From NCBI GenBank assembly GCA_015680685.1, contig MNCI01021000.1:124887-188886 (forward strand): a stretch of DNA of 64,000 nucleotides, written 5' to 3'. A program made the position numbers and the translations under genes. How positions within the stretch are numbered: the stretch's first letter is position 1; every line of letters begins with the position of its first letter. This document shows, in pieces, positions 21,640 through 32,989 of the stretch. The notes beneath the pieces were generated by a model that worked only from the letters and a program-made list of their open reading frames with translations, ran no database searches and was not told where the DNA came from. The stretch is from Gnetum montanum (taxonomy: Eukaryota; Streptophyta; Gnetopsida; Gnetales; Gnetaceae).

Positions 21640-24180
21640 TAATATGGCAAGAAGATAGTTAAATCTCTTTGATATTTGTAAGGTTATAATTACTAAGAAG
21701 ACACTTGCCAGTTATGACAATTTTAATAACTTCCTATGGAAGTTATAGCTTCTAGGATGGTTATGATCTAATATCCCAAAATATTTGTAATACATTAATT
21801 TCTCATGATTATTGTAACTACCCTAAGGTCATTATAAAAGGGCCTTCAAAGGTAGAATTTAAAAAAGGGAGAATTGAAGCAGAAATTCGTAGAAGCATAC
21901 TTAGAAGAAATATTGAAGATTGTAAAAGCATGGCTTACTAAAGACATCAATTTAACTACTTTTTTTTAATCTTGTGACTTCATTTCTTTCCATTTTTTTA
22001 GTTACTTAGCTAATAGTTTAGATAGTATCATGCTTAGCATTTAATTTCAAAATTTTTCTAGGTTCCCTTTATAGCTCTATTTTTGCCCAATATTAGACTT
22101 CTATTAAAGATTGACATATAAGAGCTTATGTTGTAGAAAATCATCTTGAACAATTTAATAGTAATTTCTTATAGAAATTGCGTATTTGAGTTAAGGGAAC
22201 TTAGAAAGTCTTTTATACATTGATATGACTAAAGTATTTTCTTTATTTTTAAAGTTTATGAACTTAATATTGCAATCTTGAAATTATCAAATTTTTCTTG
22301 AAGTTCTATTATTTGTCATTCTTGATCAATTTTAACTTGTTAAATAGAAGCTTATACTTTGTTGTTTACAAAGCTTTTTGGTAGTTATATAGAGTGTCTA
22401 TTATGAAATTGTTTGTTGAGCTTAGAAGGTTTGGATGATTCATAAGAAATTGAATTGGAATAACTTTATTATAAAGTGTTTCCGCATGTTAATTTATCTT
22501 GCTTAAATATTTGAGATTCCATACAAATCTTCTTTCTTTTCTTTTCTCTTTATAAAATCCATTGAATCTTGCTCTATTTCTAATTTTTTTCTAGAATTTT
22601 CTTTGTGGGAAAAATTAGGAGTAGATTGGTAGAATTGTGCTCAAATGTTTTTGGGAAATTTTATTTGTTATAAGTAACATACTATAAAAACTATATAGAC
22701 TAAGTGATTCGACAAAATAGGAATCATCAAAAACTCATAGTATTTAAAAAGGTTAGCTAAATTTCTGATAGCCAATTACAATTTTATACATAACCTATCT
22801 ATTTCAACATTCACAACATCAAACACATACTCATGTTTCATAACCATTGAGTTTATTTGGAGGTATATGGGTCGTGATGTTGCCAGAGACAAATAAGAAC
22901 CTAAATCCTATTTGAAGAAAATCTTCATTTCTTGTGACCTAGATCACAAGACTCAGAGGCCCCTAATGTTGATGGTCCCAAATAGTTGCCAATAGTTCTT
23001 TTGATGCTAGAAGGAGGGCAATAACATTTGTCACCTAAATTCATAAGTCTAATACTCCTAGCACCCAAAATAGATCTTTTTCTTGCTAGTAGAGCTTGAA
23101 AGAAATAGTTTAAAGAAATAGATAGTATTTTGCGTTAATGATTAGACATACTAATAGTTTGGAAGATTTCAAAGGTTCCAAAGAAATTCTTGACTATAAT
23201 ACTAATTATTCATTAGGAGAAGAAAAGAAGAAGGCTCTTGAGTTTGGGACAGGTACTGGAGTAAAGACTAGAAGGAAAAGGAGACCACCCCTTCTATCTA
23301 GTTTATTAGTCTATAAGAAAAGTACAAAGAAGTATAAGAATTCAATTATAAAAAAAATTATAATAGGATGGAAAATATGTGGCAAAGAGTTACATCATTA
23401 GGATTTTAAAATGACAACGATATTCCTAACATATTTTACAAATATTTTCCTAAGACTTTTATTCTTGGATAAACTTACTTAACTGAAGAATACATTCACA
23501 TATTTGAGTTGGCTCTAGCTCATGCAAATATACAACACCAAGGTCAAGCTTGTAGTTTGTTTGTAGCAAATCTAAAGGATATGGCTGAAATTTGGTATTC
23601 AAACTTGCCAAGCAATAGTATCACAAGTTGAAATGATATGAAGAATCTTTTTTGGCTTAATTTGGTAATTAATTAGATCAACAAAAATTGTACTATGGGC
23701 TAGTATAAGCTATAAGAAATAAATTAAAGAGTCAGTTAGAGATTTCAATATTGAGTTTCAATGAATTTCTAGGCTTTTTTAAAGAAAATATAGACCATTA
23801 GACAAAATGCTTATAGATACTTATCTTAAGGCTGTGAATCCCAATATTTCAATTTGGTTAAAAAGAACTCCAAACTTGCTAACACTAAATGACTACTTTA
23901 GTGAAGTTATATAATTAGAAAAATAACTAAACTTAAACAATGAAGAGATTATTGCAACTTAAAAAACAAAAGAGAAAATAATGATTCCTATACAAGATTT
24001 TGCTCAATCGAAAGCATTACTGGGGCCATCTCGTATTAAAATAGAGCAAGAGTTTGAAAGCAAAGAATCTAAAAAAGGGATAGTTAATGAGAGACTTGTC
24101 CAACAAAGAAGTGAAACTAGAAAAAGCTTTGGGAAAAGTTAAGATCAAAAAGGAAAAGAAAAATAGAAAATATAAGGATC
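21640..24180 (+). mobile_element. Gypsy remnant: leader and gag
   Basis: A promoter-like TATAAAAGGGCC sits near 21833. The motif TGATGCTAGAAGGAGGG (23002-23018), like 870-885 in R1, may be a primer site; the leader then runs into gag. Gag is readable from 23138 and, after stops, at about 23490-23660 as 'IFELALAHANIQHQGQA' and 'MAEIWYSNLPSNSITS', typical of the retrotransposon gag core (PF03732). A lysine-rich tail extends to about 24180. Many stops; no pol. It is cut by the GC-richer unit starting near 24250. Confidence 0.6.
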
Positions 24181-24251
24181 ATGTAGCAGCATGTTTGTAC
24201 ATGTTTGAAAAATAGAAAATAGAAAAAGCTTTGCACATGTTTGTAGGTTGT

Positions 24252-24640
24252 GCTTCTGATGGTGTAGCAGCATGTAGCAGGGTGATAGCCTTCACTGGTG
24301 CTTCGCGTCAGCAGTAACGTTCACATCGGTGCTGGTTGGCATGACGGTGGGTGGCGAACACGTGACATGCATGGCAGTGCATGGTGTTTCTAGGGCTAGT
24401 GACGGAGGAGAAATCCCAACGTTCCTTCTCATTTTTGTTATTTGTTTGGTGGTACTCCTAGAGGCAGTTCGGTTGGTGGTACTCCGAGAGGCAGTTCGGT
24501 GTGAAACAGTAAGCAGATTCGATAGCCAGCTACACAAGGAGTTCTATTTGTTAACCAAACTTTGTGCTCAATTCTGAGCTAAGTCTTTATTTATGCTGCT
24601 CTTTTGAAATTTCTATAACTCATCTTTAATCTTGGTACAA
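24252..24640. repeat. Left terminal direct repeat
   Basis: Starts TGCTTCTGATGG and aligns to 27178 onward (TGATTCTGACGA). It is longer than the right copy by an insertion of about 100 bp that includes a 27-bp tandem duplication (24448 and 24475, 'ggtggtactcc.agaggcag'). The shared tail is 'ctgagctaagtctttatttat' and following. Confidence 0.55.
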
Positions 24641-24900
24641 CATCTTCTATGCAGCGGCCTTGGTTAATTAATTAAGGTGGTTCCCTATTTTAAGATGCAA
24701 ATTTATTTAAAAGGCGAATGTCCTCATTTAGTAAGCACTTCCAAGACTCCCTTAAAATATCCAGTTTATTGGCATTAGCTTCCAAACGTCTGGGAAAAAT
24801 GATAAGTTTTAAAATCATTGCAAGCACCATGCATGTAGACACCAACATTTGAAAATGGAAAATTGCCATCATGGTAGAGAATTATTTGGCAATACAAGTT

Positions 24901-25437
24901 TCATCTTGAGTCATCATCACTCTCCTCCACATTCATAGTGGGTGGAACTGGTGCCTCCATAGGGCCTCATGTGGATGTGCCATCTAGGCTTCCCATGTCT
25001 TTTAATGCCATCTAGGCCACCAGAGTTGCATTCTTCTCCACCTGTTTTTTTGTCTTCCCTAGAAACATCTCCCTAGCCACCTTTACCGTGTTGAAAAACA
25101 CCAGTAAGTGTGCAGGGCCGGGCCATATGGCATCGTAGTGTAGGTTGATGTTGGAATCTTGTGATTCCCAGTCATTGTCTGCAGCAGGTTCTTGCACGTC
25201 CTAGCCATGTCCAGAATCACATCTGATGGATTTCTATGTGCAAGTTCGGGCAGTGTAGCCTCAGTCGTTGCCTCCGCTTCTCGTAAAGTGTTGCAAAATC
25301 AGGGGCTAACAAACGTTTCATTATTAAAGCTTACCATGACCTTGAATTCTGCTCTCCGGCCCATCATGAACACAATGATACGAGGGCATGTTGTAACCGT
25401 GCTTCTGCGCCAGCTCTTGAAGTAGATTTTTAAACAT
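24901..25437 (-). pseudogene. Double-stranded-RNA-binding protein gene fragment (plant DRB type), frameshifted
   Basis: Plant DRB proteins bind dsRNA and assist Dicer-like enzymes in small-RNA production. From ATG at 25437 the minus strand reads MFKNLLQELAQKHGYNMPSY then 'DGP', the start of a dsRNA-binding domain. After a frameshift come 'FNNETFVSP' and 'FCNTLREAEATTEATLPELA', its second half. A linker and 'CKNLLQ' open a second domain with 'YTTMPYGP'; after another shift it ends 'FLGKTKKQVEKNATLVA', a TAG where Trp is usual, then 'MALKDM'. Two domains of normal size (about 175 codons) lie side by side with no intron visible, suggesting a retrocopy. At least two frameshifts and several stops. 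Upstream 'ttttcag' near 25460 could be an old splice acceptor. Confidence 0.75.
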
Positions 25438-26106
25438 CTTGCCACCGCAATTGTTAAGCCTGAAAATAGTTAATGCTGAGTTTGGAGCTCATAAGTTTCA
25501 GCTTTATAATGCCTCTGCAACAACCTGGATTCCTAGGAATGATGCCTACCGCCGCTGGTTATGCTTGTTGGAAAATGAAGTCTCCAAAATCGTGCATACA
25601 ACTGACCTTGCTTGGCGCCCTTCTTGCCGTGTTTCCCTGTTGAACCCACAAATGTCGCACAGAAATTTTAACTGCCATGTCAGGTCATTTTTGGTATTTC
25701 AAATATCTTTCCTTGCACGTCCGCATGGTGGTTTCCATACATTAAATAAAGTTATGACTTGTGGGAAAAGAGCGTATCGAGAAAGTCCGGTATTATTTCT
25801 ATCTGCTTCCCGATGGCCACGCCGTCCTCTGTAGTGTAGAAATTAAGTTCCAAGTCTTCCTTCCTGCCTTTCCCGGCACCCCACCCGAAGCCCCTGCTGC
25901 TGATGTGTTGAGTCCTGTCTCTAGTTGGATGCGGTGTGGGCAAGGTTTGTATGGTGCGTGTCCTGGCTTAACGTGAAATTTTCCAATGTAGATTAATGTC
26001 GCCCCAACACCTCTGCGACTGGTTTAGGGAGAACGATGGAATGTTTCTTCTACAGTTTCCGTTCTCATGCTTACATGGTGGGTAAATGCAGCAGATTTCA
26101 TGGAAT

Positions 26107-26190
26107 GTTGATTTCCATATGTCAATGGTGTTTGAAACAAAACTTTCCATGTTGATTTCCATATGTCAATGGTGTTTGAAACAAAACTTG
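26107..26190. repeat. 44-bp tandem duplication
   Basis: 'gttgatttccatatgtcaat' followed by 'ggtgtttgaaacaaaact' occurs at 26107 and again at 26151, identical over about 40 bp. Confidence 0.9.
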
Positions 26191-26712
26191 CGGCTGTACA
26201 CTAATCCGTAAGCATGGTAACGTACAAGAGATGCTAATTTCTCTTTCTGGCTTAGCTGCATGCACGGAAGGTTTTGCTAATCTCCTTCTGTAAACAAAGC
26301 ATTAATAGTTCCAAGCTCCTCCATGTACACGTCCCGGAATTATTATTTTCCTTGGTCTTAGCACCGACTTCTTTTCGTGGCATATACATCAGATGAAAGA
26401 TACTCTCCACCACAGCAAGACATCATTATCCTCACTGTACTAACGAGGCCAATAGCATCTATTGATTCCTTCCTTTCTATCTCCCAAAATTATTTGTAAA
26501 TCCATTCAAGTTGGTCGTCATCATGATACCCACCAATGGAGCTCACCACTGCATAGTCCTTGGCTGCCGCTCAAGCTTGCATCATGATGCAGCAGCTGCT
26601 ACTGCTACTACAGAAAAGGAAGAAAACATCATGTTTATAAAAACTTGGTTTTCAGCTTCAAGATCTTATTGCCTCCATTTGGTGCCCAACAAAACCGCCA
26701 TCAAACTATGTT

Positions 26713-26818
26713 CCTGAAAATGTGCTGATCCTTGGCACCACCTACGGTAGGGTTGTCTCCTGCTGCTGAAAATGTGCTGATCCTTGGCACCGCCTCCGGT
26801 AGAGTTGTCTCCTGCTGC
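26713..26818. repeat. 53-bp tandem duplication
   Basis: Units 26713-26765 and 26766-26818 share 'ctgaaaatgtgctgatcctt' and 'gttgtctcctgctg' with about three substitutions. Confidence 0.9.
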
Positions 26819-27177
26819 TGTGTATTTTTGCAATAATGCGTTTTCCCTGCTGCATGTCTGTGTAGTCGCCTGTTGCACAGCAGCTGGGCATAGTTCCTTT
26901 CCATTTGTACAGCTGCTGTTTCTGTAGCTGTAGGTTGCTGTATGTACACACGGTCTGCTGGTGGTCTTCAGGCGCTGGCGTTGCATTTTTCGGTTGCAGG
27001 ATCAGGTCACGACGGTCGCCTACCAGGCCCCCTTCTTTCACTGCCACGTTGGCGCTAGAGCTATCATTTAATGGCTGCATGTTTCTTCGCTACGCATGAA
27101 TGGTGTATGTTGCTGTTATCCACATGGACGAGGATTAGACCAGTGGCGGGAACAGGTGGCACGTGTCAATAGGTGAC

Positions 27178-27467
27178 TGATTCTGACGATGCAGGAGCTT
27201 GTATAAGGTGATCACAAGGTGACAGCCTCGAGTGATGGTTGACATTGGCTATAACGTTCACGATATAGTGGTGGGCGGCCAACACGTAATGTCCTCCTGT
27301 GCATGCGCCTGCAGTGTCTGCAACAACATTTGTAAGGCAACGTGTAGCATGGGTCCTCGTTTGCCTCTATCAAACCTGCTCCTCTTTTCTGAGCTAAGTC
27401 TTTGTTTATCTTGCTATTTTTAAATTTTTGTAACTCAACTTTGGTCTCTATTGTGTCATTTAAACAC
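27178..27467. repeat. Right terminal direct repeat
   Basis: Related to 24252-24640. Shared segments are 'ataacgttcac', 'gtgggcggccaacacgtaat' against 'gtgggtggcgaacacgtgac', and 'tgagctaagtctttgtttat' with the following T-rich stretch. Divergence is large, so the pair is old or not simple LTRs. Confidence 0.55.
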
Positions 27468-28860
27468 AAATTTTGTGTTTCTTTGAAACTCTGGTTAACC
27501 TTTGTTCAAGTTGTCAACTATCTCATGCTTTTCATTTCATGTTTCATTAATGCACAAGTATCCTTGTTGAAATTTTAAAGCAAATGGCTATTTCCCTGCC
27601 AAAGTTGTTGTGTGATGTTATGTATTTGTTAAAATTGTTTGATTTACCTACATCATTAATTAGTTTGTTTTATGAAACACGACATTGCCTTTCCAGCTAA
27701 GACTATTCTCAAGTTTTTGTACCCATGTGAGAGACACCCTAGACAATAGTCTTTTAAAACAAGTTTTTGTTGCTATGTCTAAAATTTATGCATCAACAAA
27801 TTCATGTCTCATTAGCATGAGAAAAGCTACGGTATGGCCAACCCTAAACACACATGGAAGTTAAAAAGTACACCACAATTATGCAAATTGCTTCACGCTG
27901 CAGGTTCATTGCTTGTTTTGGCATATCATCACTTATAATCTTTTCCATTGATTAGGGGTTTTTGCTCGGTACCACCACTTGGAATTGCATGTCGAGTTTA
28001 TGGTTGTTTATTACTTCAACTATGTATATCTATAAATATTCACACTGATAGGTCATAAAAGCAACGACACATGGCCACAACACTTTAACATGAAGTTTTG
28101 CATCTTATGCAAGGGAGCCCATCTTAAAACCTAGGTTGGTGAGGCCGATTCACACAAGGAGATCGTTCCTTTTCCTGGATGCATTTTATATCTCCCTTTC
28201 ATGTCGTTTAGTTATGCTTTGTATCATCACATGTAAGCATGTATGGGTACCATACCATGACTTATTTCTAATGTTACCAAAAGGATTTATTCCAAGTCCC
28301 TTTCTTGGCCTAGGAAAACAAAAAAGGTATCCCAAATCCCTACCCGATTCAACAGCAATGAACAATTTAGATTTTTCAATTTCAAATAGAATTTTAAAAT
28401 ACATGATACACAAATTAGATAATATGATATAATTAGAAATTTAAATTAATAGGATAAATAAATCAAAGTCAATTAAAGAAAGCATTCTGAGCAAACAAAT
28501 AAACTAATCTTTAGAGTTGTCATCCAACCATGATGTGACCATCATCATTCTTATTGGAAATTAGCATTTGTTAAGCTTACTAGCTTACAATGTTAAGTCA
28601 ATGTATACTTGTAACTTGGTCCTTCCCATAGTAGAGTCTTAGCCCTTTTACCAAATCATGTTAATTAAGACACTTGTGAATTATCAACAATTGGTGAAAC
28701 ATTAGCATCAAACATAAGCCTATCCTTCATATGGCCAAACCTCATTCTTTATTTCACCTTGATTGACTTCCTACAATACATGATCATGGATACAAAAAGG
28801 AAAAGTAAAGAAAAATGGAGAAATCATATGAATAAAAAAACAAAAAGAGAAAGGGACATG
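27468..28860. other. AT-rich unassigned stretch
   Basis: No element or gene recognised. A 98-codon plus-strand frame at 28136-28432 shows no domain. Confidence 0.3.
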
Positions 28861-29010
28861 TTGGAACTTTGAAATGTTTATAATATAGATACACCCCAAA
28901 ATATATAGTCTAATTAGAATTTTATAACTTAACATTTCCCACCAACATCAAACCCATGACATAGATCCTTCAAATCAAGAGTCTTATCACTAGGCTAACA
29001 CCTAATACAA
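28861..29010 (+). repeat. Dispersed repeat R2, copy 1
   Basis: Aligns with 39500-39650: 'atatagatacaccccaaaat' / 'atataggtacaccctaaaat', then 'atatatag', 'ttataactta.cat' and 'ttcaaatcaagagtctta'. Same orientation. Probably one end of an uncharacterised repeat. Confidence 0.65.
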
Positions 29011-29136
29011 GTAACCATTTAGTTAGCTCATAGGAGCATGTAAACAATCACTGCACTATATAAGGAATCATCTACTAGATCCCTTCACTACTACTTACCT
29101 TTTTGTAAGGATATAGACTAATAGGTTTTCCATTGG

Positions 29137-29989
29137 TGATGAGTGGTGAGGTACCCCTACACTCAACCATATGAATATGAGCATTCACACATGATCTGGT
29201 TGAACTCCACAAATATACTAGTTGTCATATCTAGATAGTTACACGTTGATCGTAGTTCACTATCTTCCCACCTAGACTAGTATTGCTTGTCATGTATGGT
29301 TTAGTCCAGAGTGAGGTATATGATAGAATCCTAAACTAGTGCTACTTCTAGAGACAATGGAAAATAACTTGTTTAAGCTAAGAGGGAATGAGAAGAGAAT
29401 CTAAGCTAGCCTAAGTGCAATGAGCATCCTTTCCTTAATCATCTGTACACATCTTGGACCTTGTGTACTACTATTGGGATTACCAAGCGCATGTCCTAGG
29501 TACGCTACTGGGATACCAAGTAGTCACACTTAAATGCTTGTGATTAAGTCGTACTCATTCTACATGAACAACATGAAATGTAAATAACAAGGAAGTAAAT
29601 ATTAACTAAAGAAAATAGTAAATAACAATTAAAGTAATTAAGAGTTAATTGGATGTTGCAATGATGAAGTAATCTCGATCCTTATTGCTAGCCATGTGTG
29701 CATCCAAGTACGTCACACTCAAATAAAGGTTCTATTCAATTACAATCATCACACTGTGGGCATGCACTAGGGAAGGGAAATTATTGAACTAAATATGACT
29801 CTACTTCTACCTACTGACTAACTTCTAACTCCCTTTTTCTCGTGCATCCAAATGTGTATTTATAGGCCCACACAAGAATCATAATATCGTGTATTCAATA
29901 TCGTTATTTAGGTCGTAATATCACGTACCCAATATTGTGGATCCGATACATGGGTATGATATCAAAGCCTAACAAATCATGGTTCATCA
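29137..29989 (-). repeat. 3' LTR of element B
   Basis: 853 bp, TGATGAGTGG...GGTTCATCA on the plus strand. Read on the minus strand, a TATAAATA box (plus 29857-29864) lies downstream of a U3 stretch with repeated ATATC words. It differs from the 37113 copy mainly in its second half. Confidence 0.85.
29857..29864 (-). promoter_or_regulatory. LTR TATA box, element B 3' LTR
   Basis: Minus strand TATAAATA, conserved at 37833-37840 and, in C, at 57835-57842. Position within the LTR suits the U3/R promoter. Confidence 0.6.
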
Positions 29990-30186
29990 TATTCCCATAA
30001 CTGAATCAAAACTTGTCCTTGAGTTGAACAAAATGAGAACAAATCCAATTCATTACACAGTGGATAGGTATGGGATTATTGACTGACTAGAAATTTATTC
30101 ATGCCACAGTGGATAATTAAATACAACAACATTGGGATACGGACACAACATTACAAATTTTCAAAAATTACAAAATTTATTGACAC

Positions 30187-32980
30187 TTATGTAGTTCTTG
30201 GTGATGGTGGTTCCTCCATGGGTCTGTTCCCCTTGTCTTGTGCTCCATGTTTTGGGATTTGAATGCTCTAAAGGAGTGCCTGTAGCTTTTCCTCTTTAGT
30301 TTGGGGGTCCTGTACCATCCATGCTGATGCTCCAATGTTTGATGGAGTCGACACCTCCCATGGACATGGTAGTTGTGCGAACATTTGATTTGCCTTGACA
30401 TACCAGGCCACAAACAACTGTCGTTCCTCCTCGTAGGCTCTGACTTTATTCTTGTATTCCTGGTAATTTGTAAGTAGTCAAGACAAGTTTGCTGTAACAT
30501 CTTTTTTGTCCCTGGTAGCTAGCCTTGACCACCTCTAACTCATAATTTGTGACTTCTAACTTCTGCAACGTCTTCTTGTGCTCAAAATATTTTGTTTCAT
30601 ATTTGGTGTAGGTGGTAGCTACTTGCTTCTCCAGCTCTGTTCTTAGGTGTCCTACTATTTACATGGCTAAATTGGCATATTGTATGTTTGCCAATTCCAT
30701 GTACTTTGTAAGGTCTTGTATCTGTAGGTCTCAGCTTTTGAGCTTTGCTTGGTGGACGAATGCATATGTGTCCAATATGGCCCACCAATTAGCGTGTTGA
30801 GTATTGAAATTGTTAATGTGGTCCTTGGCCATATGGATCTCCTTTTAAATGACTTGCTTATACATCCCCACCTAATCTCTGAAGTGTTCCTTCAGCTTTT
30901 CATGTTACTTGGCCTTGTTTTTCCACATGCTTATTTCAATTGCCATCTTTTGATGGATTGTGTGTACCTCCTTCATTGAGAGGGTTCGATTCTCTCTGGC
31001 CAAGCGATTCATGTCCTGGTTGACCCTAACTAATTGTTCTCATAGCTACTGAAAATTTTCTTTGAGAATGTTTTTCTATTTTTCCACAGTGGTCAACCGG
31101 AGATTGTCTGTGACAAGATGTTTATTCTATTCTTGCAAGGCCTTGAGTGCTTTAGCATATGTGTATGTTTGCACTTGTGCCTTGGAAGAATTCCAATTAG
31201 CCTTCTCTTTCTCCTTTGCCACTCTTCTATTCTCTGAAAATAATTTATTGAGTTGCTCCATCTTGAAAGATTCTAGTTGGTCTATAGAAATGAATTAAGA
31301 TGGGTCATGCTATGTAGCTTATAGGGTGATGAGCCTCTCTTGGAGTCTTTCCAACTTTGCCTCTGCATGCACGGCCCTGATCTCTGCCATGACCAACTTC
31401 CCTTTGGTGGAGATGAGGTTTGATTGAGTTGCTATGACATCTTGTGGGATGTCAAACAAGGACATCATTACTTGTCCTATCTGCAGCAACCGATCAAGAA
31501 CATCCTCATGCTCCATAAGAGTCATTGAGGGACTAGCCAAAGTTTGAGCATCACGTGCTTCTATGAAATCTGTTGGTAACACAACAAGAACATTGAAGGA
31601 CTCTTTGATGTGGTACATGACCACTTCTATGCCTCTTGCTACATATTGGTGCTACATGATCATGACTATGGCACCTTCACCCATTTCCAATTGCACCTAA
31701 AAATATGCAATGTTTCCTAAGATTTGTTGTGATCATTGGATCTCCCCTCCTATTTTTTGAATCAACACGTCACTCCATGCATGATCGATGGAAACTGTGG
31801 ATTGTACGACATCATCGATGACCTGGAAGAGATTGGCATTATCATGACTTCCCCAGCTACCCATCTCAGCGATGGCCCTAAGATGGCTTATCGACAGTCA
31901 ATAATCTTGCGACAGCAGGGATGGTTGGTTTCACTGGCCTATGTTAGGCCCTACTTCTTGTTGTTGACTAGGCCTTATGCTTGGGAGTTGACTAGGCCTT
32001 GCAGTTTGAGCTACAGTGGGCCCCACCATCTATTCTTGTTTTGGCTCTAGTGTCTCACAAGCACTTTTTCTTAGGGCTGTTGGCTTCAGCAATTCAGCGA
32101 ATGAAGCATTTTGGGCTCTTTTGGGGATGTCATTGATGTACCCTAGAATTCTAGCATGTTCACATAGCTTCTTGATGAGATAGGAAAAGGGCAATGCAAA
32201 CTACCCTATCTTGTGTTCCTAAAACCACCTCAAAATCTCCATAAGATATAGATGAGGTAGGTTAGCATTAACCTTGCCCATTAATATAGCACTTCCTTTG
32301 GTTGCATACATGGAGATTCTGTTCAATTCTTTAGTGGGAAAGATGTGATAAATGCTAATCTTGAAATAGATCCTCTCTTCCAACGTTAGTTCTTCATACA
32401 TTTTGTCCTCCTTGTCATACACCCTTTTCAACCAGATCCTTTGTGCATTAGCATCGATGTGAGTGGGTAGGTGAGTAGCTTTTGGCCCCGTATTTGGAAG
32501 ATTCAACACTTCTGAAATGGCCTTGGTAGAAAAATCTATAGACACACCACCAATATCAATTGTGGTGTCTTCTTCTTTATTGTGCCAAAATTGGTACATC
32601 TCTCTTAAGTACCAAGCACCACTTTCAGAGAGGATGGACCATAATGGGGATCCTTTGAGTTGGTCCCTAACTACCTTAGGAGCGAACTCAGTGAAAGGTC
32701 CAAAGTTCAGTTCCATGATCACAACTACTGACGTGAACCTTTCGTGGATTGCCTGAACACACTCTAGGGACAACGTGAGATGTTGTCCCTATTTAGGTGC
32801 TTCAGAGGCTCCTCCTTCTACTTGTCTCAATTGCACAGTAGCAAGAGGCTCTTGATGGATGCTGAATGATTGTGCCTCTTGCTTTGCAGGTTCCTCGGGA
32901 GATGCCTGGTCTTTGCCTCTCCTTAGTTGTTTGGACACATCTTGAGGGGGTCCTCCTTGCTGTTCACGTTTAGGGGTCAT
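30187..32980 (-). pseudogene. Extra large ORF of element B: plant-transposon-like domain plus coiled coil
   Basis: One frame from ATG at 32980 is interrupted by roughly twenty stops, many explained by C-to-T change of Gln/Arg codons, and shifts frame near 30505 at an A run; about 930 codons. Residues 1-65 are polar. About 75-255 ('ISEVLNLPNTG', 'FKISIYHIFPTKELNRIS', 'WYLREMYQFW') resemble the putative plant transposon domain found in Athila-type elements (PF20167-like, by eye). The rest, from about residue 450, is Glu/Lys/Gln-rich and heptad-like: long coiled coil ('AVHAEAKLERLQERL', 'KTLQKLEVTNYELEVV'). It sits where pol would be. Function unknown. Confidence 0.6.
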
Positions 32981-32989
32981 CTGCAATCA

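Larger units (their letters stand above)
25438..27177. other. Interior of the GC-richer unit, unassigned
   Basis: Mixed short frames on both strands, e.g. minus 26742-27080 (112 codons, Gln-rich) and plus 25439-25834 (131 codons). No recognisable domain. It may contain further decayed exons or UTR of the DRB copy. Tandem duplications are listed separately. Confidence 0.3.
24252..27467. mobile_element. GC-richer unit with terminal direct repeats and captured gene debris
   Basis: Bounded by related direct repeats at 24252-24640 and 27178-27467, which share 'ttctga.g.tg', 'aacgttcac', 'ggcg..aacacgt' and 'tgagctaagtctttrtttat'. The interior, richer in GC than both flanks, carries a decayed DRB-type gene on the minus strand and two short tandem duplications. 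No primer site, polypurine tract or retroviral domain is visible. It could be a non-autonomous LTR-type element with a captured gene, or simply a duplicated segment on each side of a retrocopy. Confidence 0.45.
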
